DNA from: an uncultured Pseudomonadota bacterium
Lineage (GTDB): Bacteria > Myxococcota_A > UBA9160 > PR03
DNA: 59,112 bases
Reading direction: 5' to 3'
Assembly: GCA_900696485.1 (NCBI GenBank)
Contig: CAADGG010000105.1
Coordinates: 1 to 59,112 of the forward strand
Positions within the stretch are counted from its first letter, which is position 1, and each line of letters starts with the position of its first letter. Under the pieces are notes generated by a model. That model was not told the DNA's origin, searched no databases, and worked only from the letters and a program-made list of their open reading frames with translations. This document shows positions 24,542-33,025 of the stretch, piece after piece. The translations under genes and the position numbers were made by a program.

Positions 24542-26851
24542 TCATGCTTCCCTCCCGATCCCGCGCACGCGAGTCGCCAGCAGCACCGCCACACCGCCCA
24601 GCACGGCGACTGGCCCGAAACCCGCCACCCACGGCGAGACCGCGCCGCCGTAGCCGAGCGAAGCGCCGACTGCCGCCAATAGCACCCAGCCTCCGCCGGC
24701 CACCGCACTCGCGACGAGCGTATGGACGGGAGTCGGGAACGGCGGGCCCCCGGCGGCGAAGAGCAGCGCCAGCGCCGGCAGCAACAGGCAGGCGAGCGGC
24801 GATGCGAGCTTGAGTGCGAGGTCGACGCGGAAAGCGGTCGGATCGAGCCCGCGGTCCGCGAGCACCTGGATCTCTCGCCGCAAGGCCGCGATCGACAGAT
24901 GCTCGCCTTCCACCTCGACGACGGAGCCCTCCCCGAGCTGGACGATCGGCTCGGCGGCGATCGCACGGATCCCGCCCGCGCCGATCTCGTAGCGGGCCGG
25001 CTCGACGAGGCTCCAATTGCCGCCGCCGACGTGCAGCGCACGCGGCGCCTGGGTCCGGAAGCGGGGCAGACCATCGGACCCGAGTTCGTAGAGCACGACC
25101 CCGGTCGCGGTGCCGGCCATCGGATCGATCCGTTCCGCCTCGAGCAGGCGATCCCCGGAGAGCGACCACACCGCGACCTGGATCGATCCCTTGCCCTTGA
25201 TCTCCGTGTGCTTGATCCGGCTGGCCCGCGCGTTCGCACGCGGCACGAGATCGTTGGCGAGCGGATGATAGACGACGGCGACGACGATGCAGAGCATCAA
25301 CACCGGCGCGACGATCCGCGAGGTCGGTACGCCGCAGGCGCGCATCCCCAACAGCTCACCGGTGGCGCCGAGCAGGCTGAGCGTCAGCGCGGAGGCGACG
25401 AGCAGCGCCATCGGAACCACGCGCGAGGCAAGCAGCGGCAGCCGCGCGCCGTAGAAGCGCAGGATCTCATCCGGGCTCGAGTCGTACTTCGTGAACCACT
25501 TGAGGTTGTCGAGCAGATCGATCACGAAGTAGGCGGCCAGCAGGGCCGCGAAGCACAACAACAACAACTCGCCGAAGGTCTTCAGTAGGTAGCGATCGAG
25601 GACGAACGAACGAATGCGGGCGCGCGAGCGCGGCGGCTCGTGCCCGCGCGCACGGGACCCTCGCCACGAGAAGCGCCACGCCGCCCCCCGCCACCGCTGC
25701 AACGTCGCGAGCAGGACCGCGGCGACGAGGCCGAGCACGACGTTCGGGAGCCAGACGGCGACCGGGATCGGAAACGCCTCCGCTCGGGCCAGCCCGTTGC
25801 CGAGCTGCAGAAGGCCGTAGTACGCGACCGCCGCGCCGATCGCCAGCATCGCGCCACTCGATCGCGAGGGTCGTATCCGCACGAGCGACAACGCCAGCGC
25901 CAGCCACGCGAACACGACCGTACCCACCGGCAAGGCGAGGCGCTGATGCCACTCCTGGAGGGCTTCCCGGCGACGCGGCAATGGCTCGTCGGCGGCGATC
26001 GCCGCACGCAGCTGGCCGACCGACGCCGCCGCGCTCCAGCCCCCGGGTGATTCCCGGCCCCGCGTGGGCTTCGGAAGCACCTGGCGCATCCGCTCGAAAC
26101 GGACCTGTGTCGGATCCGAACCCACCGTCGTCATGACGACGCCGCTCTCGATCGCGAGGACGTGCGTGCCGTCCGGTTCCCGGATCCACGCGGCGCGCTC
26201 GGCGAACACGGTGCCTCCGACGCTCGGCGCGTGCACCGCGACGGCGCGCAGGCGATCGCCACGCGGCGAGACCTCGCGCGCCACCAGGCGCCAGTCGCCG
26301 AGGCGTTGGACCTGCCCGCTGCGCAGCAACGTCCCGGAATCGCCGCTGCCGGCGTCGCGCACCGCAGCCTCGAGGCTGCGGTGCGACCACGGAATCGCGA
26401 CGAGCGCGAGCGCAGTGCCGAGAACGGCGAAGCTCAGCGCGAAGGCCGTCACGGGCCCTGCGAGCGCGCGCGCCGAGACCCCGCTCGCCTCGAGCGCCAT
26501 GATCTCGTGATCTGCTCCGAGACGGCCGAGCGCCACCAACGTGCCGATCAACACCGCGAAGGGAATCGCGCGGCCCAGCATCGGCACCGAGCGGTACAGC
26601 GCCAGCCACGCCACGTCTTCGCTGCCGAACCCGCGGTTCATCGCCAGATCGACGTATCCGATCAGGTCGGCGGCCAGCACCAGGAAGGTCACGCCGCCGA
26701 GCGCGAAGAACGTCGGGAACACCAGCTCGCGCCACAGCGAACGCCAGAGAGTGGATCCGAGGCGGCCCTCCCGATGCGACGGTGCGGGCCGCGAGCGGCG
26801 GGATCGAACACCGGGCGTGCATTCGCGCTGGGCCGCTTGGGTCGTCTTCAT
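24542..26851 (-). CDS. LptF-LptG fusion, LPS export ABC permease
   Basis: 769 aa holding two consecutive YjgP/YjgQ permease modules. Residues about 30-375 (LVFPTFFALGGVTFLVLA, IPFAVLIGTLVALGRLGADHE) look like LptF. From about 400 a second module (SFVLDRYLLKTFGELLLL, LASRVVPMALLVASAL) looks like LptG. Each has the usual TM-periplasmic jellyroll-TM layout. In most diderms these are two proteins that pair with LptB to extract LPS from the inner membrane. ATG 26851 has only a weak GGAA ribosome site. No frameshift is seen at the joint, which is Arg-rich. Confidence 0.88.
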   Translation of the reverse strand: MKTTQAAQRECTPGVRSRRSRPAPSHREGRLGSTLWRSLWRELVFPTFFALGGVTFLVLAADLIGYVDLAMNRGFGSEDVAWLALYRSVPMLGRAIPFAVLIGTLVALGRLGADHEIMALEASGVSARALAGPVTAFALSFAVLGTALALVAIPWSHRSLEAAVRDAGSGDSGTLLRSGQVQRLGDWRLVAREVSPRGDRLRAVAVHAPSVGGTVFAERAAWIREPDGTHVLAIESGVVMTTVGSDPTQVRFERMRQVLPKPTRGRESPGGWSAAASVGQLRAAIAADEPLPRRREALQEWHQRLALPVGTVVFAWLALALSLVRIRPSRSSGAMLAIGAAVAYYGLLQLGNGLARAEAFPIPVAVWLPNVVLGLVAAVLLATLQRWRGAAWRFSWRGSRARGHEPPRSRARIRSFVLDRYLLKTFGELLLLCFAALLAAYFVIDLLDNLKWFTKYDSSPDEILRFYGARLPLLASRVVPMALLVASALTLSLLGATGELLGMRACGVPTSRIVAPVLMLCIVVAVVYHPLANDLVPRANARASRIKHTEIKGKGSIQVAVWSLSGDRLLEAERIDPMAGTATGVVLYELGSDGLPRFRTQAPRALHVGGGNWSLVEPARYEIGAGGIRAIAAEPIVQLGEGSVVEVEGEHLSIAALRREIQVLADRGLDPTAFRVDLALKLASPLACLLLPALALLFAAGGPPFPTPVHTLVASAVAGGGWVLLAAVGASLGYGGAVSPWVAGFGPVAVLGGVAVLLATRVRGIGREA

Positions 26852-27090
26852 GGTTCCGCGTTCGCGTCGGGCCGCCCCCCGCACGCCGGCCGAACGGCCG
26901 CGCGGGGATCTCGGTGGTGTCGCCGTCGGAGGCACCCGGACGAGTGGCGCGGGGGGACCAGGCGCGAGGAGCCTACGGAACGAGCCCGGCTCCCGCCACG
27001 AATCCTGCCCCGAGGGGCATCCGGTTCGTGAGTTCCGGACGCCGCCCTTTCTGGGGCCCGTCTCCGCGCGGCGCCGCCGGTCTGCGTCGC

Positions 27091-27096
27091 TACCCT
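27091..27096 (+). promoter_or_regulatory. Candidate -10 element for the ABC-F gene
   Basis: TACCCT ten bases before the ATG at 27106. If used, the transcript would start at or within a few bases of the start codon (leaderless or nearly so). Confidence 0.4.
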
Positions 27097-27105
27097 CCCG
27101 CGCCC

Positions 27106-29034
27106 ATGATCTCGCTGTCCAATCTGGCCAAGTCCTACGGTGACCAACTGCTCTTCGAGGGCGCGTCGCTGCAATTCAACCCCGGCGAGCGCTACGGCAT
27201 CGTCGGCGCCAACGGCTGTGGCAAATCGACGCTGCTGAAGATCCTCTCCGGAGAGGAGAACGCCAGTGACGGCGAACTCTCGATCGCGCGGCGCGCACGG
27301 CTGGGCGTTCTGCGCCAGGACCACTTCCAGTACGAGCGCGAGCGGATCCTCGACGTCGTCATGATGGGCAACCGGCCGCTGTGGGACGCGATCGCCGAAA
27401 AGGAGCGCATCCTCGCGCGCGCCGAGGAACATTTCGACGCCGACCGCTACGCCGAGCTCGAGGACGTGATCCTGCGCGGGGATGGCTACACGCTCGAGTC
27501 GCGCGCCGGCGAGATCCTCGAGGGCCTCGGCATCGCAACGGAGCTGCATCCGCAGCCGCTCTCCACGCTGTCCGGCGGCTTCAAGCTGCGCGTGCTGCTC
27601 GCGCAGGTGCTCGCCTCCGAGCCCGATGCGCTGCTGCTCGACGAGCCGACCAATCACCTCGACATCCTGTCGATCCGCTGGCTCGAGAAGTTCCTCGAGT
27701 CCTTCCCGGGCATCGCGCTGCTGGTGTCGCACGATCATCGCTTTCTCGACAACGTCGCGACCACCATCGTCGATGTCGACTACGCGACCGTGAAGGCCTA
27801 CCCGGGGAACTATCAGGATTTTCTGCGCGCCAAGCGTGAGGAGCGCGAGCGACGCGAACGTGAGATCGAGAAGCGCGAAGCGCAGATCGCCGATCACAAG
27901 GCGTTCGTCGAGCGCTTCCGCGCCAAGGCGTCGAAGGCGCGCCAGGCGCAGAGCAAGCTGAAGGCGATCGACCGCATCGAGATCGAGACGCTGCCCCAGA
28001 GTTCGCGCCGCTATCCGCGCTTCCGCTTCCAGCAGCGCCGGCCGAGCGGCCGCCAGGTGCTCGAGCTCGATGGCATCGGCAAGTCGTATGGCGACAACCG
28101 GGTGCTGTCGAACGTGTCGCTGACGGTGATGCGCGGGGAGCGCGTCGCGATCATCGGTCCGAACGGAATCGGCAAGTCGACGTTGCTGCAGATCGCGATG
28201 GGGGAAGTGCCGGCGGATCACGGCAGCATCGAGTGGGGCTATGAAACCCATCCCGGCTACGTGGCGCAGGATCACAAGGCCCAGATCGGCCGCTCCGGGC
28301 AGACCGTCGCATCCTGGCTGGCCAACCACTGTCCCGGAGAATCGGTCGGATTCGTCCGCGGCCACCTCGCGGCCGTGCTGTTCTCCGGAGACGAGGCCGA
28401 GAAACGGCTCGAGGCGCTCTCTGGCGGTGAGGCGGCCCGGCTGATCTTCGCGCGCCAGGCGGTCGAGAAGCCCAACGTGCTCGTGCTCGACGAGCCGACC
28501 AACCATCTCGACCTGGAATCGATCGAGGCCCTGGTCCAGGCGCTCCAGCAGTTCGACGGCACGCTGCTCTTCGTCTCGCACGACCGTTGGTTCGTCGGCG
28601 AGCTCGCGACCCGCGTCATCGAGATCACGCGCCACGGCATCAACGACTTCTCCGGCAGCTACGACGAGTACATCGAGCGCTGCGGAGACGACCACCTCGA
28701 CGCGCAGGCCGTGCTGCGCCGGACGCGTGCCGAGAAGAACGAAGTGGCGACGCCACCCTCCGACCGCAAGCCGGCGCGCGCCGGCAACCCGGACCGGGCG
28801 CGCAAACAGCTCGAAGCGCACCTCGCGCAGATCACCGAGCAGCTCGCGGCCGCCGAGAGCCGGATCGAAGCCCTGAACCGACGCTTCTGCGAAGCCACGT
28901 TCTTCGAGCGCACACCGGCCGACGAACGCACCGCCCTCGAGGCCGAACACCGAGCATTGACGGATCGGGTGCGGGAGCTGATGGACGCCTGGGAAACGTC
29001 GGAGAGCGAGCTGGAAACGCTGCGGTCGACTTGA
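27106..29034 (+). CDS. ABC-F family ATPase (YbiT/Uup-like)
   Basis: 642-aa soluble protein with two ABC domains and no TM segment, the layout of ribosome-associated ABC-F translation factors. Domain 1: Walker A GANGCGKST near 35, signature LSGGFKLRV near 155, Walker B LLLDEPTNHLD near 178. Domain 2: GPNGIGKST near 350, LSGGEAARL near 438, VLVLDEPTNHLD near 460. A charged linker (REERERREREIEKREAQI) follows domain 1, and residues from about 565 form a coiled coil. Whether it is housekeeping or resistance-type cannot be told. ATG 27106 is the natural start; upstream frame is intergenic. Confidence 0.92.
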   Translation: MISLSNLAKSYGDQLLFEGASLQFNPGERYGIVGANGCGKSTLLKILSGEENASDGELSIARRARLGVLRQDHFQYERERILDVVMMGNRPLWDAIAEKERILARAEEHFDADRYAELEDVILRGDGYTLESRAGEILEGLGIATELHPQPLSTLSGGFKLRVLLAQVLASEPDALLLDEPTNHLDILSIRWLEKFLESFPGIALLVSHDHRFLDNVATTIVDVDYATVKAYPGNYQDFLRAKREERERREREIEKREAQIADHKAFVERFRAKASKARQAQSKLKAIDRIEIETLPQSSRRYPRFRFQQRRPSGRQVLELDGIGKSYGDNRVLSNVSLTVMRGERVAIIGPNGIGKSTLLQIAMGEVPADHGSIEWGYETHPGYVAQDHKAQIGRSGQTVASWLANHCPGESVGFVRGHLAAVLFSGDEAEKRLEALSGGEAARLIFARQAVEKPNVLVLDEPTNHLDLESIEALVQALQQFDGTLLFVSHDRWFVGELATRVIEITRHGINDFSGSYDEYIERCGDDHLDAQAVLRRTRAEKNEVATPPSDRKPARAGNPDRARKQLEAHLAQITEQLAAAESRIEALNRRFCEATFFERTPADERTALEAEHRALTDRVRELMDAWETSESELETLRST

Positions 29035-29066
29035 CCCGGCTCGGCGTCGATCGAGACGAGGACACG

Positions 29067-29444
29067 ATGCAGCGACTCCTGCGAACGCTCACGCGAATCC
29101 TCGGCGTCCTGTTCGTGCTGCAGGGGGGGCTGTGGATCGTTGCTCCGGCGCGTGCCGCGGCGGGGCTCGGCATGCCGCTGCTCGACGGACTCGCGCGCAG
29201 CACGCAGATCGGCGACTTGAGCGTGTTCTTCCTGATCGGGGGCGGCACGATCCTCATCGGGAGCCGGCCGGGACAGAGCCGGCTGCTGCTCGTGCCGGCG
29301 GCCATGGTCGGCGGCGCCGCGGCGATGCGGACGCTCGCTGCGCTCCTGCACGGCGCCGACTTCGCGACGACGTTCATCGCGGCCGAGATCGCGATGTGCG
29401 CGCTGCTGCTCGGGGCGGCGCACGGGTTCCGCGATCGGCCCTGA
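29067..29444 (+). CDS. Small four-helix membrane protein (DUF4345-like)
   Basis: 125 aa with four hydrophobic segments: ILGVLFVLQGGLWIVAP, LSVFFLIGGGTILIG, LLLVPAAMVGGAAAM and TFIAAEIAMCALLLGAA. This size and layout recall DUF4345/DoxX-like proteins of unknown role. It starts 32 bp after the ABC-F stop on the same strand, so it is probably co-transcribed. No catalytic motif seen. Confidence 0.65.
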   Translation: MQRLLRTLTRILGVLFVLQGGLWIVAPARAAAGLGMPLLDGLARSTQIGDLSVFFLIGGGTILIGSRPGQSRLLLVPAAMVGGAAAMRTLAALLHGADFATTFIAAEIAMCALLLGAAHGFRDRP

Positions 29445-29601
29445 CGCCTGCGTGCCCCGCGCGTATGCTGGACACGGGGATCGGGCCAACTGGTACCGAT
29501 CGGCGAAGAGCGGCGAGCCGAGAAGATCGCGAGGCGCACGTTCCATGGTTCGGGCCGGATCGAAGCGTCCGGAACGGAACGAGCAAGATCGGACCGCGGA
29601 G

Positions 29602-30051
29602 TCAGCCGGCGGCCAGGCCCAGCTTCGCGCCGTGTGCGGCCACGTAGTCCTCGAGGATGGCGCGATCAGCCGACGCGTAGCGGTCCTCGAGACGCACGAT
29701 GGCGTCCGCGTCGAAAGTGGCCGTCTCCTCGAGCTCGAACGCGAGTTCCGGAACGCCGTCGGCGCGATAGATCGCCCGGCCGCGGATCCAGACCGTGTCG
29801 CCGGACTCGCGAGGCCCGGCGAGCAGCTCCACCTGGCGGCTTGCGAAGCGCCGGTCGAAGCCATCGAGGACACGGCGGAAGTACGCCAGGATGGCGTCGC
29901 GACCGACGAAGCGGCCGCCGAGGGGCGGGCCGAGCAGCACCTCGTAGACGGCATCTTCAGCAAAGAACGGCTCGATCGGTGACCAATCGTCCGTGGCATA
30001 CGCCTTCTCGAAGGCGGCGGCATAGGCACCGAACCGTTGGATCTGTGACAT
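29602..30051 (-). CDS. SnoaL-like / NTF2-fold protein
   Basis: 149 aa of the cystatin-like NTF2 fold. It opens FGAYAAAFEKAYATDDWSPI and has FFAEDAVYEVLLG and GRDAILAYFRRVLDGF, the standard first half of SnoaL-like polyketide-cyclase relatives. Strands later in the protein include VWIRGRAIYRADG and ELAFELEETATFDAD. Function in such proteins ranges from isomerase to ligand binding and cannot be assigned. The REP palindrome at 30198 separates it from the helicase gene upstream on the same strand. Confidence 0.75.
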   Translation of the reverse strand: MSQIQRFGAYAAAFEKAYATDDWSPIEPFFAEDAVYEVLLGPPLGGRFVGRDAILAYFRRVLDGFDRRFASRQVELLAGPRESGDTVWIRGRAIYRADGVPELAFELEETATFDADAIVRLEDRYASADRAILEDYVAAHGAKLGLAAG

Positions 30052-30197
30052 CGGTTGGATTTGCGACCTCGTGAACTCCTGGGCGCACCGGAGTCCGGAA
30101 CACTACTCCGGCGGGCCGCCGGTGCGCCACTGCGGCGGCCGTGCTGGCACTGGCGGCCGAACGCAACCCAGCAACCCCTCTGCTCGAGCGCGTCCCC

Positions 30198-30276
30198 GTC
30201 AAGAAAGGGGTCGGGTTGGATTCGTCAACTTTTCCTTCGGAAAAGTTGACGAATCCAACCCGACCCCTTTCTTGAC
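30198..30276. repeat. Perfect 38-bp-armed REP palindrome
   Basis: Two REP copies in opposite orientation (30198-30235 and 30239-30276) are exact complements around a 3-bp loop (TTC). The outer ends carry the core AAGAAAGGGGTCGGGTT. The right end lies 2 bp before the TGA of the helicase gene on the minus strand. As RNA it would form a very stable hairpin and could end or protect the helicase transcript. Confidence 0.95.
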
Positions 30277-30278
30277 GG

Positions 30279-32852
30279 TCAGGTGCCGATGCGGCGGGGG
30301 CGGACGAGGGGGCCGGCGGGCGAGCGGTCGTCGCCGAGATCGACCTCGCCTTCGATCTGCCAGACGTCTTCGCCGGACGGATCGCAGAGCACCTGATGGA
30401 CGTCCCACCGGCGCGGCGCCCGCGGCTGGATCAGCGTCTTGTCGGCGCTGCGCGCGCGGGGTTCGAAGACGATCCGCTCGTGCTCGGCGAAGAACGGCGC
30501 CAACTCGCGCTCGAAGCGCGCCTCGTCCCACGGATCCTCCGGATCCGCGCGCACGCAACCGACCGCCGCCTCCCAGTCCCGCACCGCGAGCGCGCGCACC
30601 AGTTGATGAAGCTCGCCGCGGATCCGGGCGGCCAGCGCGCGCGGATGACGCGCGAGGTCGTACGGCTCGGGCGCCGCGGCGCGCTCCGGGCGGACTTCGC
30701 CCGGTCGCATCCGCTCCTCCCACTCCTCGACGAGACTCGAATCGACCCGGGCCAGCAGCGCGCGAAAGAAGCCGATCGCGTCCCACAGCTCGTCGTCGCG
30801 CGCGGATTCCGGAATCGACTGCACCAGCGTGTTGTGGAACTGCGAGAGATAGCGCAGCAGCAAGCCCTCGCTGCGCTGCAAACCGTAGCGGCGAACGTAG
30901 TGATCGAAGTCCTCGTATCCCTCCCACATCTCACGGGCGATCGATTTCGGACGCAAGCCCTCCTCCTCGAGCCACGGGTACTTCTCGCAGAAGAACGCGA
31001 AGCTCGCGCGCAGGAACTCCTCCGCCGGCTTCGGATGCGTCACTTCGGCCAGCTTCTCCATCCGCTCCTCGTACTCGACACCCTCGGCCTTCAGCTTCGC
31101 GATCAGCTCGCCCTTGGCGCGCTGCACCTGCTGCTGCAGGATCGCGCGCGGATTCTCGAGGATCGCTTCGACCAGCGACATCACATCGCGGGCATAGTCC
31201 GGCGCTTCGCGGTCGAGCAGCGTGGCGGCATCGACCAGATACAGCGACAGCGTCTGATGCAGCGAGAACTCGCGCTGCAGATCGGGGGCCAGCCGGACCG
31301 TCGCGGTCCCCGTCTCGATGTCGAACACGCGCTGGACGAGCCCCGCGCTGCGCAGCGAGCGGAACAGGCGCGCCGCATCGCGCCGGAGCTGGTGCTTGCT
31401 CGCCGGCGGCTCGTAGCAGCGCTCGATCAGCTCGATCAGCAACCGGTAGCCGGTGCCGCGCGTGCCCTCGTCGAGCCCGCGCTGCAGGCATGCCACCAGC
31501 GTGCCGTGACCGATCCGGAAGCGCGATTGCAGCATCTCCGGCGGGCTCGTCACGAGCTTCTCGAAGGCTTCCTTCGACCAGCCGACGAAGCCCGGCGGCG
31601 GCTTCTTCTTGACCGCCTTCTTCTTGCCGGCGCCGGCCGCCTTCGCGTCGATGCGCTTGTTCTCGACCACGTGCTCGGGCGCCTGGCAGACGACCCAGCC
31701 GCGCTCGTCGAAGCCCTTGCGCCCGGCGCGGCCGGCGATCTGGCGGAAGTCGCGGACCGACAGCAGCCCTTTCTTCTCGCCGTCGTACTTGACGAGCCCG
31801 GAGAACAGCACCGTGCGGATCGGGATGTTGACGCCGACGCCGAGCGTGTCGGTGCCGCACACGACGCGCAGCAGGCCGCGCTGCGCCAGCTGTTCGACGA
31901 GCAATCGGTACTTCGGCAGCAGCCCGGCGTGGTGCAGTCCGATCCCCTGCTTGAGCACCCGCTGCACGTCCTTGCCGTACGGAGACGCGAAGCGCACGCC
32001 GGCCAGCGCCTCCCCGATCGCGAGGCGCTGCTCACGGGTCGCCACCGGCGCGCTGGTCAACGCCTGGGCCTGCTCGGCCGCCTCGCGCTGGGTGAAGAAC
32101 ACGACGTAGACGGGCGCGCGGGAAGTCTCCAGCAGGCTCTCGACGGTCTCGTGCAGGGGGCTCTCGCGCCACTCGAAGTCGAGCGGCACCGGGCGCTCGT
32201 CGCTGTGCACGTGCGCGACGGAGCGACCCGTGGCGCGCTGCAGACGCTCCTCGATCGGCGCCGTGTTGCCGAGCGTCGCCGACATCAGCAGGAAGCGCGT
32301 GCGCTCGAGCAGCAGCAGCGGGATCTGCCACGCCGAGCCCCGGGCCGGGTCGGCGTAGAAATGGAACTCGTCCATCACCACGTACGGGGCGTCGGCCGCT
32401 TCGCCCTGACGCAGCGCCATGTTGGCCAGCACCTCGGCGGTGCAGCAGATCACCGGTGCCGACCAGTTGATGCTGGCATCGCCGGTCAACATGCCGACGT
32501 TCTCCGGTCCGAGTTCCTCGCACAGCGCGAAGAACTTCTCGCTGGCGAGCGCCTTCAGCGGCGCCGTATAGAACGAGCGCCGGCCCTCGCACAGCGCCTT
32601 CCAGTGCAGCGCCAGCGCCACCAAGGACTTGCCGGACCCCGTCGGCGTCGACAGCACGACGTGCTTGTCGGCCCACAGTTCGAGGATCGCCTCCTCCTGG
32701 GCCGGGTAGAGCGAGAGGCCGGACTCCTGGACCCACGCAACGAAACGATCGAGCCATGCCATCGCATCGCCCGAGCCGGGCGCCGGCAGCCGGTCGCGCA
32801 GGCGCGGACGCGCGTCGGCGGGCAGCGCGGCGGACGGGGCTTCACCGGACAT
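30279..32852 (-). CDS. Ski2-like DExH helicase
   Basis: 857-aa superfamily II helicase. Walker A is TPTGSGKS near residue 68. The DExH box is MDEFHFY near 160, motif III is LMSATLG, and DTLGVGVNIPIRTV with QIAGRAGRKGFDERG (motif VI, near 375) closes the core. A long C-terminal region of about 450 residues fits the DUF3516 extension of bacterial Ski2-like proteins. It probably unwinds RNA or structured nucleic acid, though the substrate is unproven. ATG 32852 is preferred over a GTG nine codons upstream. A TAGTCT -10-like element lies 9 bp upstream. Confidence 0.88.
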   Translation of the reverse strand: MSGEAPSAALPADARPRLRDRLPAPGSGDAMAWLDRFVAWVQESGLSLYPAQEEAILELWADKHVVLSTPTGSGKSLVALALHWKALCEGRRSFYTAPLKALASEKFFALCEELGPENVGMLTGDASINWSAPVICCTAEVLANMALRQGEAADAPYVVMDEFHFYADPARGSAWQIPLLLLERTRFLLMSATLGNTAPIEERLQRATGRSVAHVHSDERPVPLDFEWRESPLHETVESLLETSRAPVYVVFFTQREAAEQAQALTSAPVATREQRLAIGEALAGVRFASPYGKDVQRVLKQGIGLHHAGLLPKYRLLVEQLAQRGLLRVVCGTDTLGVGVNIPIRTVLFSGLVKYDGEKKGLLSVRDFRQIAGRAGRKGFDERGWVVCQAPEHVVENKRIDAKAAGAGKKKAVKKKPPPGFVGWSKEAFEKLVTSPPEMLQSRFRIGHGTLVACLQRGLDEGTRGTGYRLLIELIERCYEPPASKHQLRRDAARLFRSLRSAGLVQRVFDIETGTATVRLAPDLQREFSLHQTLSLYLVDAATLLDREAPDYARDVMSLVEAILENPRAILQQQVQRAKGELIAKLKAEGVEYEERMEKLAEVTHPKPAEEFLRASFAFFCEKYPWLEEEGLRPKSIAREMWEGYEDFDHYVRRYGLQRSEGLLLRYLSQFHNTLVQSIPESARDDELWDAIGFFRALLARVDSSLVEEWEERMRPGEVRPERAAAPEPYDLARHPRALAARIRGELHQLVRALAVRDWEAAVGCVRADPEDPWDEARFERELAPFFAEHERIVFEPRARSADKTLIQPRAPRRWDVHQVLCDPSGEDVWQIEGEVDLGDDRSPAGPLVRPRRIGT

Positions 32853-32860
32853 GGCGGCCA

Positions 32861-32866
32861 AGACTA
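32861..32866 (-). promoter_or_regulatory. Candidate -10 element for the helicase gene
   Basis: TAGTCT on the minus strand starting 9 bp before the ATG at 32852. Same close spacing as at 27091 and 40566. Confidence 0.3.
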
Positions 32867-33025
32867 GGGCATCCGACACGCGAGCCGTCGCCGGCCCGGC
32901 GCACGCCGCCCATCCGGCGCGGACGACCCGGCGCAGCGCGCCACGCTGGCGCGCGCTCCCGATCAGTGGAAAGCTCGCGAGCCGCCCCGCTTGCTGGGGC
33001 TTGCGACGAGGAGTCGAGCACGACC

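Noticed and set aside
30198..30276. Ordinary rho-independent terminator
   Set aside because: The arms are 38 bp, extend far beyond a terminator stem, lack a T-tract, and match REP copies elsewhere in the window.
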